Of a stretch of DNA of 64,000 bases, positions 43,520 to 54,260 are shown piece after piece. Source of the DNA: Kineobactrum sediminis. GTDB lineage: Bacteria > Pseudomonadota > Gammaproteobacteria > Pseudomonadales > Halieaceae. Under the pieces are notes generated by a model that saw nothing but the letters and a program-made list of their open reading frames with translations, made no database searches and was not told the origin of the DNA. Each line of letters starts with the position of its first letter. Position 1 is the first letter of the stretch. The stretch spans positions 1-64,000 of the forward strand of contig NZ_PKLZ01000008.1 in the NCBI RefSeq assembly GCF_002868715.1. The letters are read 5' to 3'. The translations under genes were made by a program, and so were the position numbers.

Positions 43520-46500
43520 ATGACGGGAACAAATATGGCGAGTAACAAGCAGGCAGAGCATCCACTGGCACGGGCGCTGAAAGAGCGTATTCTGGTGCTG
43601 GATGGGGCCATGGGCACCATGATCCAGGCTGAGGAGCTGCAGGAAGCCGATTATCGCGGCGAACGGTTCCTGGACCACCCGGCAGACCTGAAGGGCAACA
43701 ATGACCTGCTGTCGCTCACCCGCCCGGACGTGGTCGCCCGTATTCACCGCCGTTACCTGGAGGCCGGCGCCGACATTATCGGCACCAACACCTTCAACAG
43801 TACCGCGGTGGCGCAGGGCGACTATGATCTCTCCGGCGTGGCCGTGGAACTCAACCTGGCGGGGGCCAGGATCGCCCGCGAAGTGGCCGATGAGCTCACT
43901 GCCCGGGAGCCTGCCAAACCCCGTTATGTGGCGGGTGTACTCGGCCCCACCCCGCGCACGGCCTCCATCTCGCCAGATGTTAACGACCCGGGCGCGCGCA
44001 ACATACACTTTGCGCAACTGCACGATGACTACGCCGCTGCCACCCGCGCGCTGATTGAGGGCGGTGTCGACCTGCTGATGATCGAAACCATTTTCGATAC
44101 CCTCAACGCCAAGGCCGCCATCTTTGCGGTGCACTCGGTGTTCGAGGAACTGGGCATGGAAGTGCCGCTGATGATCTCCGTCACCTTCCCCGATATCAGC
44201 GGCCGGGTACTGTCCGGGCAGAGCCCAGAGGCCTTCTGGAACGCCATCGCCCACGCCAACCCGCTCATTGTGGGTAGCAACTGCGGGCGCCGGTTCAAGG
44301 AGATCCAGCCGTTCCTGGAAGAGTTGTCCACGGTGGCCGATTGTTATTTCAGCGCCCACCTCAATGCCGGCCTTCCCAATGCCTTTGGCGAATACGATGA
44401 GACCCCCGAAGACATGTACGCCGACTTTCGCAGCTTTGCCGAGCGCGGCTTTCTCAACCTGGCCGGTGGCTGTTGCGGCACTACCCCCCATCACATTGAA
44501 GCCATTTCCCGCGCGGTACAGGGCGTCGCACCCAGGCCCCTGCCCGAGCGCGAGCCGGCCTGCCGCCTGAGTGGGCTGGAACCGTTCAACATCACCGCCG
44601 ACAGCCTGTTCGTGAATATCGGCGAACGCTGCAATGTCACCGGTTCCGCGCGTTTCAAGCGGCTGGTGCTGGACGGTAACTATGAAGCGGCGCTGGATGT
44701 CGCCAGGCTGCAGGTGGAAGACGGCGCCCAGATCATCGACATCAACATGGACGAGGGCATGCTCGACGCCGAAGAGGCGATGGTGACCTTCCTCAACCTG
44801 GTGGCCTCGGAACCGGATATCTCCCGGGTGCCGATCATGGTGGACTCCTCGCGCTGGTCGGTGATTGAGGCAGGCCTGCGCTGCATCCAGGGCAAGCCGG
44901 TGGTGAACTCCATCAGCCTGAAATCCGGTGAGGCGGAATTCATAGAGCAGGCCACCCTGTGCAAGCGCTACGGTGCCGCTGTGGTGGTCATGGCTTTCGA
45001 CGAAAACGGCCAGGCGGATAACCTGCAAAAGCGCAAGGCGATCTGCCGGCGCTCCTGGGACCTGCTGGTAGACACCGTGGGCTTCAACCCCAACGACATC
45101 ATTTTTGACCCGAACATTTTCGCCGTTGCCACCGGTATTGAAGAACACAACAACTACGCGATGGACTTCATCGAGGCCACCCGCTACATCAAGGATTTCC
45201 TCCCCGGTGCACTGATCTCCGGCGGGGTGTCCAATGTCTCGTTTTCCTTCCGTGGCAACAACATGGTACGCGAGGCCATTCACTCCGTATTCCTCTACCA
45301 CGCCATTCGCGCGGGCATGGATATGGGCATCGTCAACGCCGGTCAGCTCGCGATCTACGACGACCTCCCCACGGAGCTGCGCGATGCGGTGGAGGATGTC
45401 ATTCTCAACCGCCGCAGCGACGGCACCGAGCGCCTGCTGGAACTGGCCGAGCGCTACCGTGATGATGGCGGCGGCAAGGCCCGGGTGGAAGACCTCAGCT
45501 GGCGCGAGGCCCCCGTGACCAAGCGCCTTGAATATGCGCTGGTCAAGGGCATCAACACCTGGGTGGTGGAAGATGCCGAGGAGGCCCGCCAGCAGTTTGC
45601 GATGCCCATCGAAGTGATTGAAGGGCCTCTGATGGACGGCATGAACGTGGTCGGCGACCTGTTTGGCGAGGGCAAGATGTTCCTGCCCCAAGTGGTCAAG
45701 AGCGCCCGGGTGATGAAGCAGGCCGTGGCGTATTTGCAGCCCTACATTGAAGCCAGCAAGTCCGACAGCACCCAGACCAACGGTAAAATCCTGATGGCCA
45801 CGGTGAAGGGCGATGTGCACGATATCGGCAAGAACATTGTCGGGGTGGTACTGCAGTGCAATAACTTCGAGGTGATCGATCTCGGCGTGATGGTGCACTG
45901 CGATGAAATCCTGCGGGTTGCGCGGGAACAGAAGGTCGATATCATAGGCTTAAGCGGCCTGATTACACCGTCCCTGGATGAAATGGTGCATGTGGCCAAC
46001 GAGATGCAACGCCTGGACTTCCAGGTGCCGCTGATGATTGGCGGTGCCACCACATCCAAGGCCCACACCGCAGTTAAAATCGAGCCCCGCTACAGCAACG
46101 ACCTGGTGGTCTATGTACCCGATGCCTCGCGCAGCGTGTCGGTGGCGACCTCCCTGCTGGGCGAGGGCAAGGGCAAGTACGTGGCGGAGAGACGGCAGGA
46201 ATACACTACCGTGCGCGAGCGCGTGGCCAACCGCAAGCCCCGCACCCGGCTGATGCGTTACCAGGAAGCCGTCGCTCACGCGCCGGAGTTGAACTGGTTT
46301 GACTACACGCCGCCCAAGCCCTCCTTTATCGGCACCCGGGTATTTGAAAATTTCCCCCTGGCTGACCTGGTGGACACCATCGACTGGACGCCATTTTTCA
46401 TCTCCTGGGAGCTGGCCGGCAAATACCCCAACATTCTCGAGGATGAGATTGTGGGTGAACAGGCGCGGGAACTGTTTGCCGACGCCCAGGCCATGCTCAA

Positions 46501-47227
46501 GCGCATTATCGACGAAAAGCTGATCACTGCCAGCGGCACCATCGGCTTCTGGCCCGCGGCCCGCAACGGCACCGACGACATCGACCTGTTTAGTGATGAA
46601 AGCCGCCAGGAGACCGTGGCTACCGTGCATCACCTGCGCCAGCAAATGGCCAAACCCAACGGTGAACCGAACCTGTGCCTGGCGGATTATGTGGCACCGA
46701 TGGCCTCCAGCGCGCCGGATTACCTGGGCGCATTCTGCGTGACCACCGGCCACGGCGTGGATGCCCTCTCCGACCGGTTTCTGGCGGACCACGATGACTA
46801 CAACAGTATTCTGCTCAAGGCCCTGGCAGATCGTTTGGCGGAAGCCTTTGCCGAATACCTGCACAGGCTGGTGCGCACCGAATTGTGGGGCTACGCACCG
46901 GATGAGCAGCTGAGCTCCGCGGACCTTATTCGTGAGCGTTACCAGGGTATTCGTCCCGCGCCGGGCTATCCGGCCTGCCCGGATCACACCGAAAAAACCA
47001 TCCTGTTTGAGCTGCTGAAGGCACCCGAGACCTGCGGCGTTACCCTGTCAGATAATTTTGCCATGTCGCCCGCCTCCTCGGTCAGTGGATTTTATTTTTC
47101 CCACCCCCAGGCGCGCTACTTTGCGGTGGGCAAGATCGGCCGCGACCAGGTGGCTGACTTTGCGCAGCGCAAGGGCATGACAACCGATGAAGTGGAACGC
47201 TGGCTGGCCCCGGTACTGGATTACTGA
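43520..47227 (+). CDS. metH: Cobalamin-dependent methionine synthase
   Basis: A 1235-residue, four-module enzyme that methylates homocysteine from methyltetrahydrofolate. Homocysteine domain: [11 protein letters not shown], with zinc ligands in [10 protein letters not shown] and [11 protein letters not shown]. Folate domain: [20 protein letters not shown] region and FDENGQAD. Cobalamin domain: the B12-ligand [16 protein letters not shown] and [13 protein letters not shown]. The C-terminal AdoMet reactivation domain ends with [13 protein letters not shown]. The ATG at 43520 is used, though the Met at 43535 is possible. A 794-codon open frame antisense to this gene is a shadow. Confidence 0.96.
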   Translation: MTGTNMASNKQAEHPLARALKERILVLDGAMGTMIQAEELQEADYRGERFLDHPADLKGNNDLLSLTRPDVVARIHRRYLEAGADIIGTNTFNSTAVAQGDYDLSGVAVELNLAGARIAREVADELTAREPAKPRYVAGVLGPTPRTASISPDVNDPGARNIHFAQLHDDYAAATRALIEGGVDLLMIETIFDTLNAKAAIFAVHSVFEELGMEVPLMISVTFPDISGRVLSGQSPEAFWNAIAHANPLIVGSNCGRRFKEIQPFLEELSTVADCYFSAHLNAGLPNAFGEYDETPEDMYADFRSFAERGFLNLAGGCCGTTPHHIEAISRAVQGVAPRPLPEREPACRLSGLEPFNITADSLFVNIGERCNVTGSARFKRLVLDGNYEAALDVARLQVEDGAQIIDINMDEGMLDAEEAMVTFLNLVASEPDISRVPIMVDSSRWSVIEAGLRCIQGKPVVNSISLKSGEAEFIEQATLCKRYGAAVVVMAFDENGQADNLQKRKAICRRSWDLLVDTVGFNPNDIIFDPNIFAVATGIEEHNNYAMDFIEATRYIKDFLPGALISGGVSNVSFSFRGNNMVREAIHSVFLYHAIRAGMDMGIVNAGQLAIYDDLPTELRDAVEDVILNRRSDGTERLLELAERYRDDGGGKARVEDLSWREAPVTKRLEYALVKGINTWVVEDAEEARQQFAMPIEVIEGPLMDGMNVVGDLFGEGKMFLPQVVKSARVMKQAVAYLQPYIEASKSDSTQTNGKILMATVKGDVHDIGKNIVGVVLQCNNFEVIDLGVMVHCDEILRVAREQKVDIIGLSGLITPSLDEMVHVANEMQRLDFQVPLMIGGATTSKAHTAVKIEPRYSNDLVVYVPDASRSVSVATSLLGEGKGKYVAERRQEYTTVRERVANRKPRTRLMRYQEAVAHAPELNWFDYTPPKPSFIGTRVFENFPLADLVDTIDWTPFFISWELAGKYPNILEDEIVGEQARELFADAQAMLKRIIDEKLITASGTIGFWPAARNGTDDIDLFSDESRQETVATVHHLRQQMAKPNGEPNLCLADYVAPMASSAPDYLGAFCVTTGHGVDALSDRFLADHDDYNSILLKALADRLAEAFAEYLHRLVRTELWGYAPDEQLSSADLIRERYQGIRPAPGYPACPDHTEKTILFELLKAPETCGVTLSDNFAMSPASSVSGFYFSHPQARYFAVGKIGRDQVADFAQRKGMTTDEVERWLAPVLDY

Positions 47228-47270
47228 CCCGACGGACTTGCAGGTAAAGCCCCACGTATGGAGAGCCAAC

Positions 47271-47573
47271 ATGGCTGAACACCCGAACAATGAAGAAAGC
47301 GAACAGCAACACACAGAACAGGCAACGCAAGAAGGCGCTGAACGCGCAGGGAGCCCGCAGGAACCGGAGCAGAAAAGCGGGATGAAGGTATGGCAGGTGA
47401 TTACCAGCGTGCTGGCGGCCGGGCTTGGTGTACAAAGCAGCCGCAATCGCGAGCGTGATTTCAAGCAGGGCAAGGCCGGCGTATTTATCGCTGCCGGCTT
47501 CATCTTTACCCTGTTGTTCATCCTGGCGGTGGTGGGCATTGTGCAGCTGGTTATAAAAGGGGCCGGCTCCTGA
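47271..47573 (+). CDS. DUF2970 small membrane protein
   Basis: A 100-residue protein. The first 45 residues are acidic and Glu/Gln-rich; then comes VWQVITSVLAAGLGVQSSRN, RERDFKQGK and a long hydrophobic helix (VFIAAGFIFTLLFILAVVGI). This matches DUF2970, a small inner-membrane family of unknown function. ATG 47271 has GGAG eight bases upstream; an earlier in-frame start at 47187 lies inside metH. It may be co-transcribed with metH. Confidence 0.82.
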   Translation: MAEHPNNEESEQQHTEQATQEGAERAGSPQEPEQKSGMKVWQVITSVLAAGLGVQSSRNRERDFKQGKAGVFIAAGFIFTLLFILAVVGIVQLVIKGAGS

Positions 47574-47596
47574 CCAGCGTGCACATGGTTCCGTTA

Positions 47597-47713
47597 TTAA
47601 CCGGGCATGCCCGACAGCCACAGGTAGAGGGCAAATATGACGATGCTGATAACAGCGGTGGCGGCAATCGCGTCCGCGGCACCATCCTTGTCCGGCTTGG
47701 GTTGGTCTGTCAT
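47597..47713 (-). CDS. 38-residue single-helix membrane protein
   Basis: A small open frame: MTDQPKPDKDGAADAIAA, then TAVISIVIFALYLWLSGMPG and TAA. The start has AAGGA nine bases upstream. The charged N-terminus followed by one hydrophobic helix of about 18 residues is what a small inner-membrane protein looks like. It lies alone in the gap between the DUF2970 gene and the sulfite reductase gene, on the opposite strand. I do not recognise a family. The coding call rests on ribosome site, composition and clean stop. Confidence 0.55.
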   Translation of the reverse strand: MTDQPKPDKDGAADAIAATAVISIVIFALYLWLSGMPG

Positions 47714-47988
47714 GGAGAGGATTCCTTGTAATGGGTGGTCGGGCCAAGCCGAGGCATAACACCCGGCGGTAAAACGGTCGCGGGATTATAGCAGGAAAAG
47801 CCGTTTAACCAATCCGTGAATACCACATCGCTGCTACCCGAAACCGGTAATCCGGCGGGTGAGCCGGCCACACCACTGGTTCTAACCTTATACATATTCA
47901 GCATAATTAACGCCCCTCTTTTCTGGTAAGGTAACGCCTCAAATTTTTTGGTTCCGTGACTTCGGTTCCATAATGACAGGACGCCCAG

Positions 47989-49653
47989 ATGTACCTCTAT
48001 GACCAGTATGATCAGCGCATCGTTGACGAACGGGTTAACCAGTTCCGGCAGCAGACCACCCGCTATCTGGAAGGTGAGCTCAGCGATGCCGAATTTTTGC
48101 CGCTGCGCCTGCAAAATGGCCTTTATGTGCAGCGCCTGGCGCCCATGCTCCGCATCGCCGTACCCTACGGCATGCTCAACAGCGCCCAGTTGCGCAAACT
48201 GGCGCACATTACCCGACACTACGACAAGGGTTATGCCCATGTCAGTACCCGCCAGAATATCCAGCTGAACTGGCCACAACTGGAAGAGGTTCCGGATATC
48301 CTGGAAGAACTGGCCAGCGTGCAGATGCACGCCATCCAGACCAGTGGCAACTGCATTCGCAATACCACCACTGACCAGTTTGCCGGGGTGGCTGCCGATG
48401 AACGCGAGGACCCCCGCCCCTGGTGCGAACTGATTCGCCAGTGGTCAACATTTCATCCCGAATTCGCCTTTTTGCCGCGCAAGTTCAAGATTGCGGTCTG
48501 TGCCAGCGAAGAGGATCGCGCCGCCATTCATGCACATGATATCGGCGTGGAACTGCTCGCCAATGCAGCGGGCGAATACGGTTTCCGGGTGCTGGCGGGC
48601 GGCGGCCTGGGCCGCACCCCGGTGATTGGCGCCGTGGTCTGCGACTGGCTTGAGAAAAAGCACCTGCTTACTTATCTGGAAGCCATCCTGAGGGTTTATA
48701 ACCAGCACGGTCGCCGCGACAACAAATACAAGGCGCGGATCAAGATCCTGGTCAAGGCGATGGGTGTTGACGCTTTTCGGGAAGCGGTTGAACGGGAGTG
48801 GGAAATCCTGCGCGACGGGCCCTCCACGCTTACCGAGGAGGCTATCGCGCGCTCAAAATCTTTCTTCACCGCTCCTGCCTACGCCACCCTGGATGGCGAG
48901 GCCAGCGCCCAAAGCCTGCAGGCACGTTGTGCCGCAGAGCCCATATTCGGCAACTGGGTGCTGCGCAATACCAAGGCGCATCGAGTGCCCGGCTATCGGG
49001 CCGTCACCATCTCCCTCAAGGCCACCGGGTTCGCCCCGGGAGATGTTACCGACCAGCAGCTGGAACTGCTGGCCGACATGGCGGACGGCTTTTCATTCGG
49101 CGAGCTGCGCACCACTCACCAGCAGAACATGGTGCTGGCAGACGTTGAGGAATCCGCGCTCTACACCCTGTGGCAGCAGCTGCAGGCCGCCGGCCTGGCA
49201 ACGGCGAATATCGGTTACCTTACCGATATCATCTGCTGCCCGGGGGGCGATTACTGCTCGCTCGCGAATGCCAAATCCCTGCCGGTGGCCGAGGCTATCC
49301 AGGTCCGCTTTGAAGACTTCGACTACCTGTATGACCTCGGGCCGCTGGAACTGAACATCAGCGGCTGCATGAACGCCTGTGGTCACCATCACATTGGCCA
49401 TATCGGCATTCTGGGCGTGGACAAGAAAGGCGCCGAGTTCTACCAGATCAGCCTCGGCGGCAGCCAGTCAAAAGACGCCGCTATCGGCAAGATCCTCGGC
49501 CCCTCCTTCAGCCAGGAGGATGTGCCGGAGATTGTTGAAAAAATTCTCGCCACCTACGTAGCGCTGCGCGAGGAGGAAGAGACTTTCCTGCAAACCTATA
49601 ATCGCGTGGGCATAGCGCCCTTCAAGGAGCAGGTCTATGCCAAAACTCATTAA
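47989..49653 (+). CDS. cysI: Sulfite/nitrite reductase haemoprotein (CysI-like)
   Basis: A 554-residue NirB/CysI-type haemoprotein with two ferredoxin-like half-domains and a duplicated sirohaem/4Fe-4S fold. First repeat: GYAHVSTRQNIQLNWPQL and TSGNCIRNTTTDQFAG. Cluster cysteines are in DIICCPGGDYC and NISGCMNACGHHHIGH. The family pairs with the DUF934 protein in many proteobacteria and replaces NADPH-dependent CysIJ in assimilatory sulfate reduction. The electron donor is probably ferredoxin, but this is inference. A promoter is expected in the 275 bases upstream, apart from the small antisense gene. Confidence 0.87.
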   Translation: MYLYDQYDQRIVDERVNQFRQQTTRYLEGELSDAEFLPLRLQNGLYVQRLAPMLRIAVPYGMLNSAQLRKLAHITRHYDKGYAHVSTRQNIQLNWPQLEEVPDILEELASVQMHAIQTSGNCIRNTTTDQFAGVAADEREDPRPWCELIRQWSTFHPEFAFLPRKFKIAVCASEEDRAAIHAHDIGVELLANAAGEYGFRVLAGGGLGRTPVIGAVVCDWLEKKHLLTYLEAILRVYNQHGRRDNKYKARIKILVKAMGVDAFREAVEREWEILRDGPSTLTEEAIARSKSFFTAPAYATLDGEASAQSLQARCAAEPIFGNWVLRNTKAHRVPGYRAVTISLKATGFAPGDVTDQQLELLADMADGFSFGELRTTHQQNMVLADVEESALYTLWQQLQAAGLATANIGYLTDIICCPGGDYCSLANAKSLPVAEAIQVRFEDFDYLYDLGPLELNISGCMNACGHHHIGHIGILGVDKKGAEFYQISLGGSQSKDAAIGKILGPSFSQEDVPEIVEKILATYVALREEEETFLQTYNRVGIAPFKEQVYAKTH

Positions 49654-50104
49654 AGACGGCGACATTACCGAAGACAACTGGTTGCCCGCGGACACAGATG
49701 CGGAAGCCCCGCCGGCCGGTCATTTGCCCAGCCTCGCCCAGTGGCAGGCGCTGCCGGATAAATCCGGCTCTGCACTGCAGCTGGAGCCTGGCGATGATGT
49801 CAGTAACGTGCTGCCGTCACTGGATCAACTGGTGTTGGTGGCGGTGCATTTCCCGGTTTTTACCGACGGCCGCGGCTTCTCCTATGGCCGGGAGCTGCGG
49901 GAGCGCGGCTATCGCGGTGAGCTGCGTGCTCTGGGGTATTTCCTGCCGGACCAGATCCACTACCTGCAGCGCTGCGGTTTTGACGCGTTCCAGTTCAGTG
50001 ACGAGGCGCGGCTCGAGGAAGGCTTGCGACAGGCAAACCTGTCCGCAGAGCACTATCAGGCTGCAATTGATGAGCCCCTGCCCCTGTTCCGGCGGCGTGT
50101 CTGA
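49637..50104 (+). CDS. DUF934 protein, sulfite-reductase partner
   Basis: A 155-residue protein with the DUF934 signature: LVLVAVHFPVFTDGRGFSYG, RGYRGELRALGYFLPDQIHY and CGFDAFQF. It overlaps the cysI-like gene by 17 bases, the standard arrangement. Its role in sulfite reduction is inferred only from constant linkage. It ends 32 bases before the convergent copper ATPase gene. Confidence 0.88.
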   Translation: MPKLIKDGDITEDNWLPADTDAEAPPAGHLPSLAQWQALPDKSGSALQLEPGDDVSNVLPSLDQLVLVAVHFPVFTDGRGFSYGRELRERGYRGELRALGYFLPDQIHYLQRCGFDAFQFSDEARLEEGLRQANLSAEHYQAAIDEPLPLFRRRV

Positions 50105-50136
50105 ACCACTAACCACCACCGGGCCAGCTCACCGGC

Positions 50137-52236
50137 TCAGATCGAAGCCCGCCGCAACAATTGGGCGTTAATCGCCACAATCACGGTGCTGGCCGACATC
50201 AAGATGGCCCCCACCGCCGGCGATAACAGCACGCCGGCCCAGACCAGGACCCCGGCGGCCAGTGGAATCGCAACAATGTTGTAGCCCGCGGCCCACCACA
50301 GGTTCTGTATCATCTTGCGGTAAGTGGCGCGACTGAGGGTAACAATACGCGCCACGTCCCGCGGGTCCGAGCGCACCAGCACCACATGCCCGGCCTCGAC
50401 CGCAACATCCGTACCGGCGCCAATGGCGATGCCGATGTCGGCGGTGGCCAACGCGGGGGCATCATTGACGCCGTCACCGACCATGGCAACCCGCTTACCC
50501 TGGCTTTGCAGTTCCTTGATCTTCTCTGTCTTCTTGTCGGGCAGGACCTGGGCAAACACGGTATCAATGCCCAGTTCTTTCGCGACACTGTCGGCCACGG
50601 CCTGGGAATCGCCTGTCATCATCGCCACCTCAATACCCATTTCATGCAAGGTATCAATGGCCTCGCGGGACTCCGGTCGAATCGCATCGGCGATGGCAAA
50701 TACGCAGAGTACGCGATCGCCCTCAAGCAAATAGATTGCGGCCTGCCCCTCCTCACCAAAGCGTTCACCCGCCTGCTTCAACTTGTCCGGCACATCGATA
50801 GCCTGGTCTTCCAGCAATGCCGGCCCGCCTACCTGTAATTCACGTCCATTTACAGTAGCGCGCACCCCCTGGCCGGCTATGGCTTTAAAGTCTTTCGCTT
50901 GCGGCAACTCGAGATCGCGTTCTTCCACACTCTTCAGCAGCGCCTGGGCAATCGGGTGCTCCGAATCACGCTCTACAGCGGCGGCCAGGCGCAATACGTC
51001 ATCTTCGCTCTCGCCCTCTGCCGCTTGCGTTGCCACCACCCGGTGCTCGCCCAGCGTCAGTGTGCCGGTTTTATCAAACATCACCACAGTAAGATTGCGC
51101 GCTTCATCCAGGCCAGTACGGTCGCGTACCAGCAGCCCGTTGCCCGCACCGATAGTGGTCGAGATCGCCACCACCAGTGGAATGGCAAGACCCAATGCGT
51201 GTGGGCAGGCTATCACCAGGACTGTCACTACCCGGGAAATGGTAAAGTCCCACTCCGCACCCAGCAGCCACCAGCTGGTGAGCGTGATCAGGCCGGCGGC
51301 TATTGCCACCAGGGTCAGGTAAAAGGCCGCCCTGTCGGCGAGAGATTGCGTTCCTGACCGCGATTCCTGCGCTTCTTCCACCAGCTTCATCATTCCGGCC
51401 AGTGCGGTTTCTTCGCCCGCACCGGTGACTTTCACCCGCAGCGACCCCTCGCCATTGGTGGTGCCGGCAATTACCTCCTCTCCCTCGGATTTTTTTACCG
51501 GGCGGGATTCACCGGTAATCAATGCCTCGTTAACAGAGCTGTTGCCGGATTCAATCACGCCATCGGCGGGTATGCTACTGCCCGGGCGTATCAGAATGCG
51601 ATCACCCGAGCGCAGTTGGTCTGCGCGAACCTCTTCAGTCTGGTCGCCCTCGGTAATGCGCAGCGCAGTGTCCGGCAATAGCTTGGCCAGTTCCTGCAGC
51701 GCGCCCTGGGCCTGGGAAATGGAACGCATTTCGATCCAGTGCCCCAACAGCATGATAAGGACCAGGGTGGACAGCTCCCACCACAGTGAGGTGCCCTCCC
51801 ATCCCAGTGTCGTGGCGGCACTGAATACAAAGGCCACGGTTATAGCCAGCGCGATCAGGGTCATCATGCCCGGCTGACGACTGCTCAATTCCCGCCAGGC
51901 CCCCTGCAGAAACACCCAGCCGCCGTAAAAGAAAATGAGGGTGCCGAAAATGGCGGGGATATGCTGCGCGCCGGAGAATTCGGGGGCGGCAAACCCGAAC
52001 CATTGCTGTAGCATGTCGCTCCAGATCAGCGTTGGAATCGTCAAAACGAGAACAATGAAGAACCGGCGCTTGAACATGCCGGCGTGGTGGCCTGCATGTT
52101 TGCCCTGCTGTCCGCCGTGATTGTTGTGACTCTTCGCTTCCCCGTTTTTATCGGACCGGTTCCGGTCTTCCTGACCTTCCTGACCTTCCTGACCTTCCTG
52201 ACCTTCCTGGCCTTCCTGGCTTTGCTGATTATTCAT
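50137..52236 (-). CDS. Copper-exporting P1B-type ATPase (CopB/CPH type)
   Basis: A 699-residue inner-membrane ATPase. The ion-binding motif is VIACPHALGLAIPLV (CPH in place of CPC, as in CopB-type P1B-3 pumps for Cu2+/Ag+ or Cu+). Phosphorylation site is MFDKTGTLTLGEH; others are ITGESRPVKKS, HPIAQAL and MVGDGVNDAPALA. The N-terminus has no CxxC metal domain; it carries a hydrophilic EGQ repeat and a His-rich stretch (HNNHGGQQGKHAGHHAG), a likely copper-binding tail. It diverges from copA, with 170 bases between them. Confidence 0.92.
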   Translation of the reverse strand: MNNQQSQEGQEGQEGQEGQEGQEDRNRSDKNGEAKSHNNHGGQQGKHAGHHAGMFKRRFFIVLVLTIPTLIWSDMLQQWFGFAAPEFSGAQHIPAIFGTLIFFYGGWVFLQGAWRELSSRQPGMMTLIALAITVAFVFSAATTLGWEGTSLWWELSTLVLIMLLGHWIEMRSISQAQGALQELAKLLPDTALRITEGDQTEEVRADQLRSGDRILIRPGSSIPADGVIESGNSSVNEALITGESRPVKKSEGEEVIAGTTNGEGSLRVKVTGAGEETALAGMMKLVEEAQESRSGTQSLADRAAFYLTLVAIAAGLITLTSWWLLGAEWDFTISRVVTVLVIACPHALGLAIPLVVAISTTIGAGNGLLVRDRTGLDEARNLTVVMFDKTGTLTLGEHRVVATQAAEGESEDDVLRLAAAVERDSEHPIAQALLKSVEERDLELPQAKDFKAIAGQGVRATVNGRELQVGGPALLEDQAIDVPDKLKQAGERFGEEGQAAIYLLEGDRVLCVFAIADAIRPESREAIDTLHEMGIEVAMMTGDSQAVADSVAKELGIDTVFAQVLPDKKTEKIKELQSQGKRVAMVGDGVNDAPALATADIGIAIGAGTDVAVEAGHVVLVRSDPRDVARIVTLSRATYRKMIQNLWWAAGYNIVAIPLAAGVLVWAGVLLSPAVGAILMSASTVIVAINAQLLRRASI
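52165..52218. repeat. 9-base coding repeat in the ATPase N-terminus
   Basis: Six consecutive units of the form ACCTTCCTG (first GTCTTCCTG, last GCCTTCCTG) encode a Gln-Glu-Gly repeat on the minus strand just after the start codon. Unit gain or loss would change length in frame. Confidence 0.85.
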
Positions 52237-52406
52237 ATAACGCCTCCTTATCGCCGGCCGTTCTGTGGGCTTGCCCTCCTGCCGGCATCATCTCCTGACA
52301 GTATAGTCGCCGACCGGTGAGACCGCGGAATTCGCAAATACCTGATGAGCTACTAAGCTTTGCTAGAAACCAACGGCAGGCCAGAGTCCACCCATCAGGA
52401 GGCCGC

Positions 52407-54260
52407 ATGACAAAGCACCTCAGGCCCAGACGATCGGCCGCTGTAACCCGTCGCACGTTTCTCACCATGACGGGCTCTTCGGCGCTCGGCAGCTACCTGT
52501 TACTTCAAAACCAGGCCTGGGCTGAAAATCCGGCAGTGCCGCGGGCAGGGAACTTCACTGAACTCAACGCCACTGCAGAGGGAGGCATCGATCTCTACCT
52601 TGAACACCGGGAGCTGCTGATCAATGGCAGGGTCGGCCGTGCTATCGCGATAAACGGTTCTATTCCGGGGCCGGTAATACGCATGACAGAAGGCAGGCAG
52701 GCGTTAATCCGCGTTCATAACCGGCTGCCTGAATCTACCTCGATTCACTGGCACGGCATACTCCTGCCCTACAACATGGACGGCGTACCGGGTATCAGCT
52801 TTGCCGGCATTCCCGCGGGGGAGACATTTACCTACCACTACCCCGTTCGGCAGAATGGGACGTACTGGTATCACAGCCATTCCGGGCTACAGGAACAGCT
52901 GGGGCACTACGGCCAGCTCATCATAGAACCCGCCCAGGCTGACCCCGTTGCCTATGATGTGGAGCACACGGTCGTACTGTCGGACTGGACCTTTGAAAAC
53001 CCTCACGATGTTCTCCGCAACCTCAAAACCATAGAAGGTTATTACAACTTTCAGCGACCCACCCTGGCCAACATTGACGACCAGATGCGGGCCACCGGGA
53101 TGACCCTGCGTGAAGTACTCAAAAAGCGCCTGGCGTGGCAGAGAATGCGCATGGACCCTACCGACCTTGCGGACGTTACCGGCGCGACTTACACCTTTCT
53201 CATGAATGGAAAGGCGGCACGGGAGAACCCGGTCTTTATCGCCCAGCCCGGACAGCGCGTTCGCCTGCGTATCGTCAACGCCTCGGCACAGAGTTTTTAC
53301 GATGTCCGAATCCCGGGCCTGCCAATGACGGTAGTGCAGGCAGACGGGCAAAACACCAGGCCAGTGGTAACCGATGAGTTCCGCATCGCCGTTGCCGAGA
53401 CCTACGACGTGATAGTCACCCTGCCCGATGCACAGGCCTACACGCTGTTTGCAGAATCCATGGATCGCAGCGGCTATGCGCGCGGCACCCTGGCACCCCG
53501 GGAAGGCATGTCGGCAGCTGTACCGCAGCAGCGACCGCGGCCGATGCTGACCATGGCTGACATGGGCATGATGATGAATGGGCACGGGTCGGACAGCAAT
53601 GATATGGCCGCTATGGAACACCCAAAAAGTGACAAGCGGCACAACACGCAGTCGCTGCCGTCATCAAGTGACGGTGAGCTACCTACCGACAACCTGGTCG
53701 ACAGTATCAAACACGGCCCTGATGAGCATGGGCCCGCCAGTATTACCATGGCGGAGAATGCCTACCGGCGCCTGGATTATCCCGGCGCGGGCCTTGGCGA
53801 GGACAACTGGCGGGTGCTGACCTACAGCCAGCTCCGGGCCCTGGAGCGGCCGCCGCTTCGACGCCCACCGACCAGGGAGTTTTCCCTGCACCTGACCGGC
53901 AACATGCACAAGTTCATCTGGGGCTTCGACGGCAAGAAGTGGTCCGAAGCAGACGCGATCCGCTTCGAGTATGGTGAGCGATTGCGGATCAACATGATCA
54001 ACGACACCATGATGAACCACCCGATTCACCTGCACGGCATGTGGATGGATTTGTATGCCGGTGGCAATCTTGCTACCAATCCCCGTAAACACACGGTCAA
54101 TGTCCAGCCAGCGGAGCTGATTACTGTAGACATTACCGCTGACGCTCCCGGTCGCTGGGCCTTTCATTGCCACCTTCTCTACCACATGGACGCGGGGATG
54201 TTTCGTACTGTTGCTGTTGTGCGTTCGCTCGAGGGAGACTCAATTGAAACTGATACGTAA
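52407..54260 (+). CDS. copA: Periplasmic multicopper oxidase CopA (copper resistance system)
   Basis: A 617-residue copper oxidase. A twin-arginine signal is clear (VTRRTFLTMTGSSALGSYLL). Copper sites are IHWHGILLP and YWYHSHSGLQ in the N-terminal domain, and HPIHLHGMWMDLY and FHCHLLYHMDAGM at the C-terminus. A Met-rich insert (MLTMADMGMMMNGHG) around residues 415-430 probably binds or traps copper. ATG 52407 is chosen over the upstream frame because CAGGAGG lies just before it and the Tat signal starts there. It oxidises periplasmic Cu+ and protects the envelope. Confidence 0.93.
   Translation: MTKHLRPRRSAAVTRRTFLTMTGSSALGSYLLLQNQAWAENPAVPRAGNFTELNATAEGGIDLYLEHRELLINGRVGRAIAINGSIPGPVIRMTEGRQALIRVHNRLPESTSIHWHGILLPYNMDGVPGISFAGIPAGETFTYHYPVRQNGTYWYHSHSGLQEQLGHYGQLIIEPAQADPVAYDVEHTVVLSDWTFENPHDVLRNLKTIEGYYNFQRPTLANIDDQMRATGMTLREVLKKRLAWQRMRMDPTDLADVTGATYTFLMNGKAARENPVFIAQPGQRVRLRIVNASAQSFYDVRIPGLPMTVVQADGQNTRPVVTDEFRIAVAETYDVIVTLPDAQAYTLFAESMDRSGYARGTLAPREGMSAAVPQQRPRPMLTMADMGMMMNGHGSDSNDMAAMEHPKSDKRHNTQSLPSSSDGELPTDNLVDSIKHGPDEHGPASITMAENAYRRLDYPGAGLGEDNWRVLTYSQLRALERPPLRRPPTREFSLHLTGNMHKFIWGFDGKKWSEADAIRFEYGERLRINMINDTMMNHPIHLHGMWMDLYAGGNLATNPRKHTVNVQPAELITVDITADAPGRWAFHCHLLYHMDAGMFRTVAVVRSLEGDSIETDT

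Noticed and set aside
43514-45898. A 794-codon open frame on the minus strand
   Set aside because: It lies entirely antisense to metH, whose every domain is recognisable. The frame is a by-product of GC-rich codon use.
45950-46987. A 345-codon open frame antisense to the end of metH
   Set aside because: Same reason: it is the shadow of a clear gene and resembles no family.
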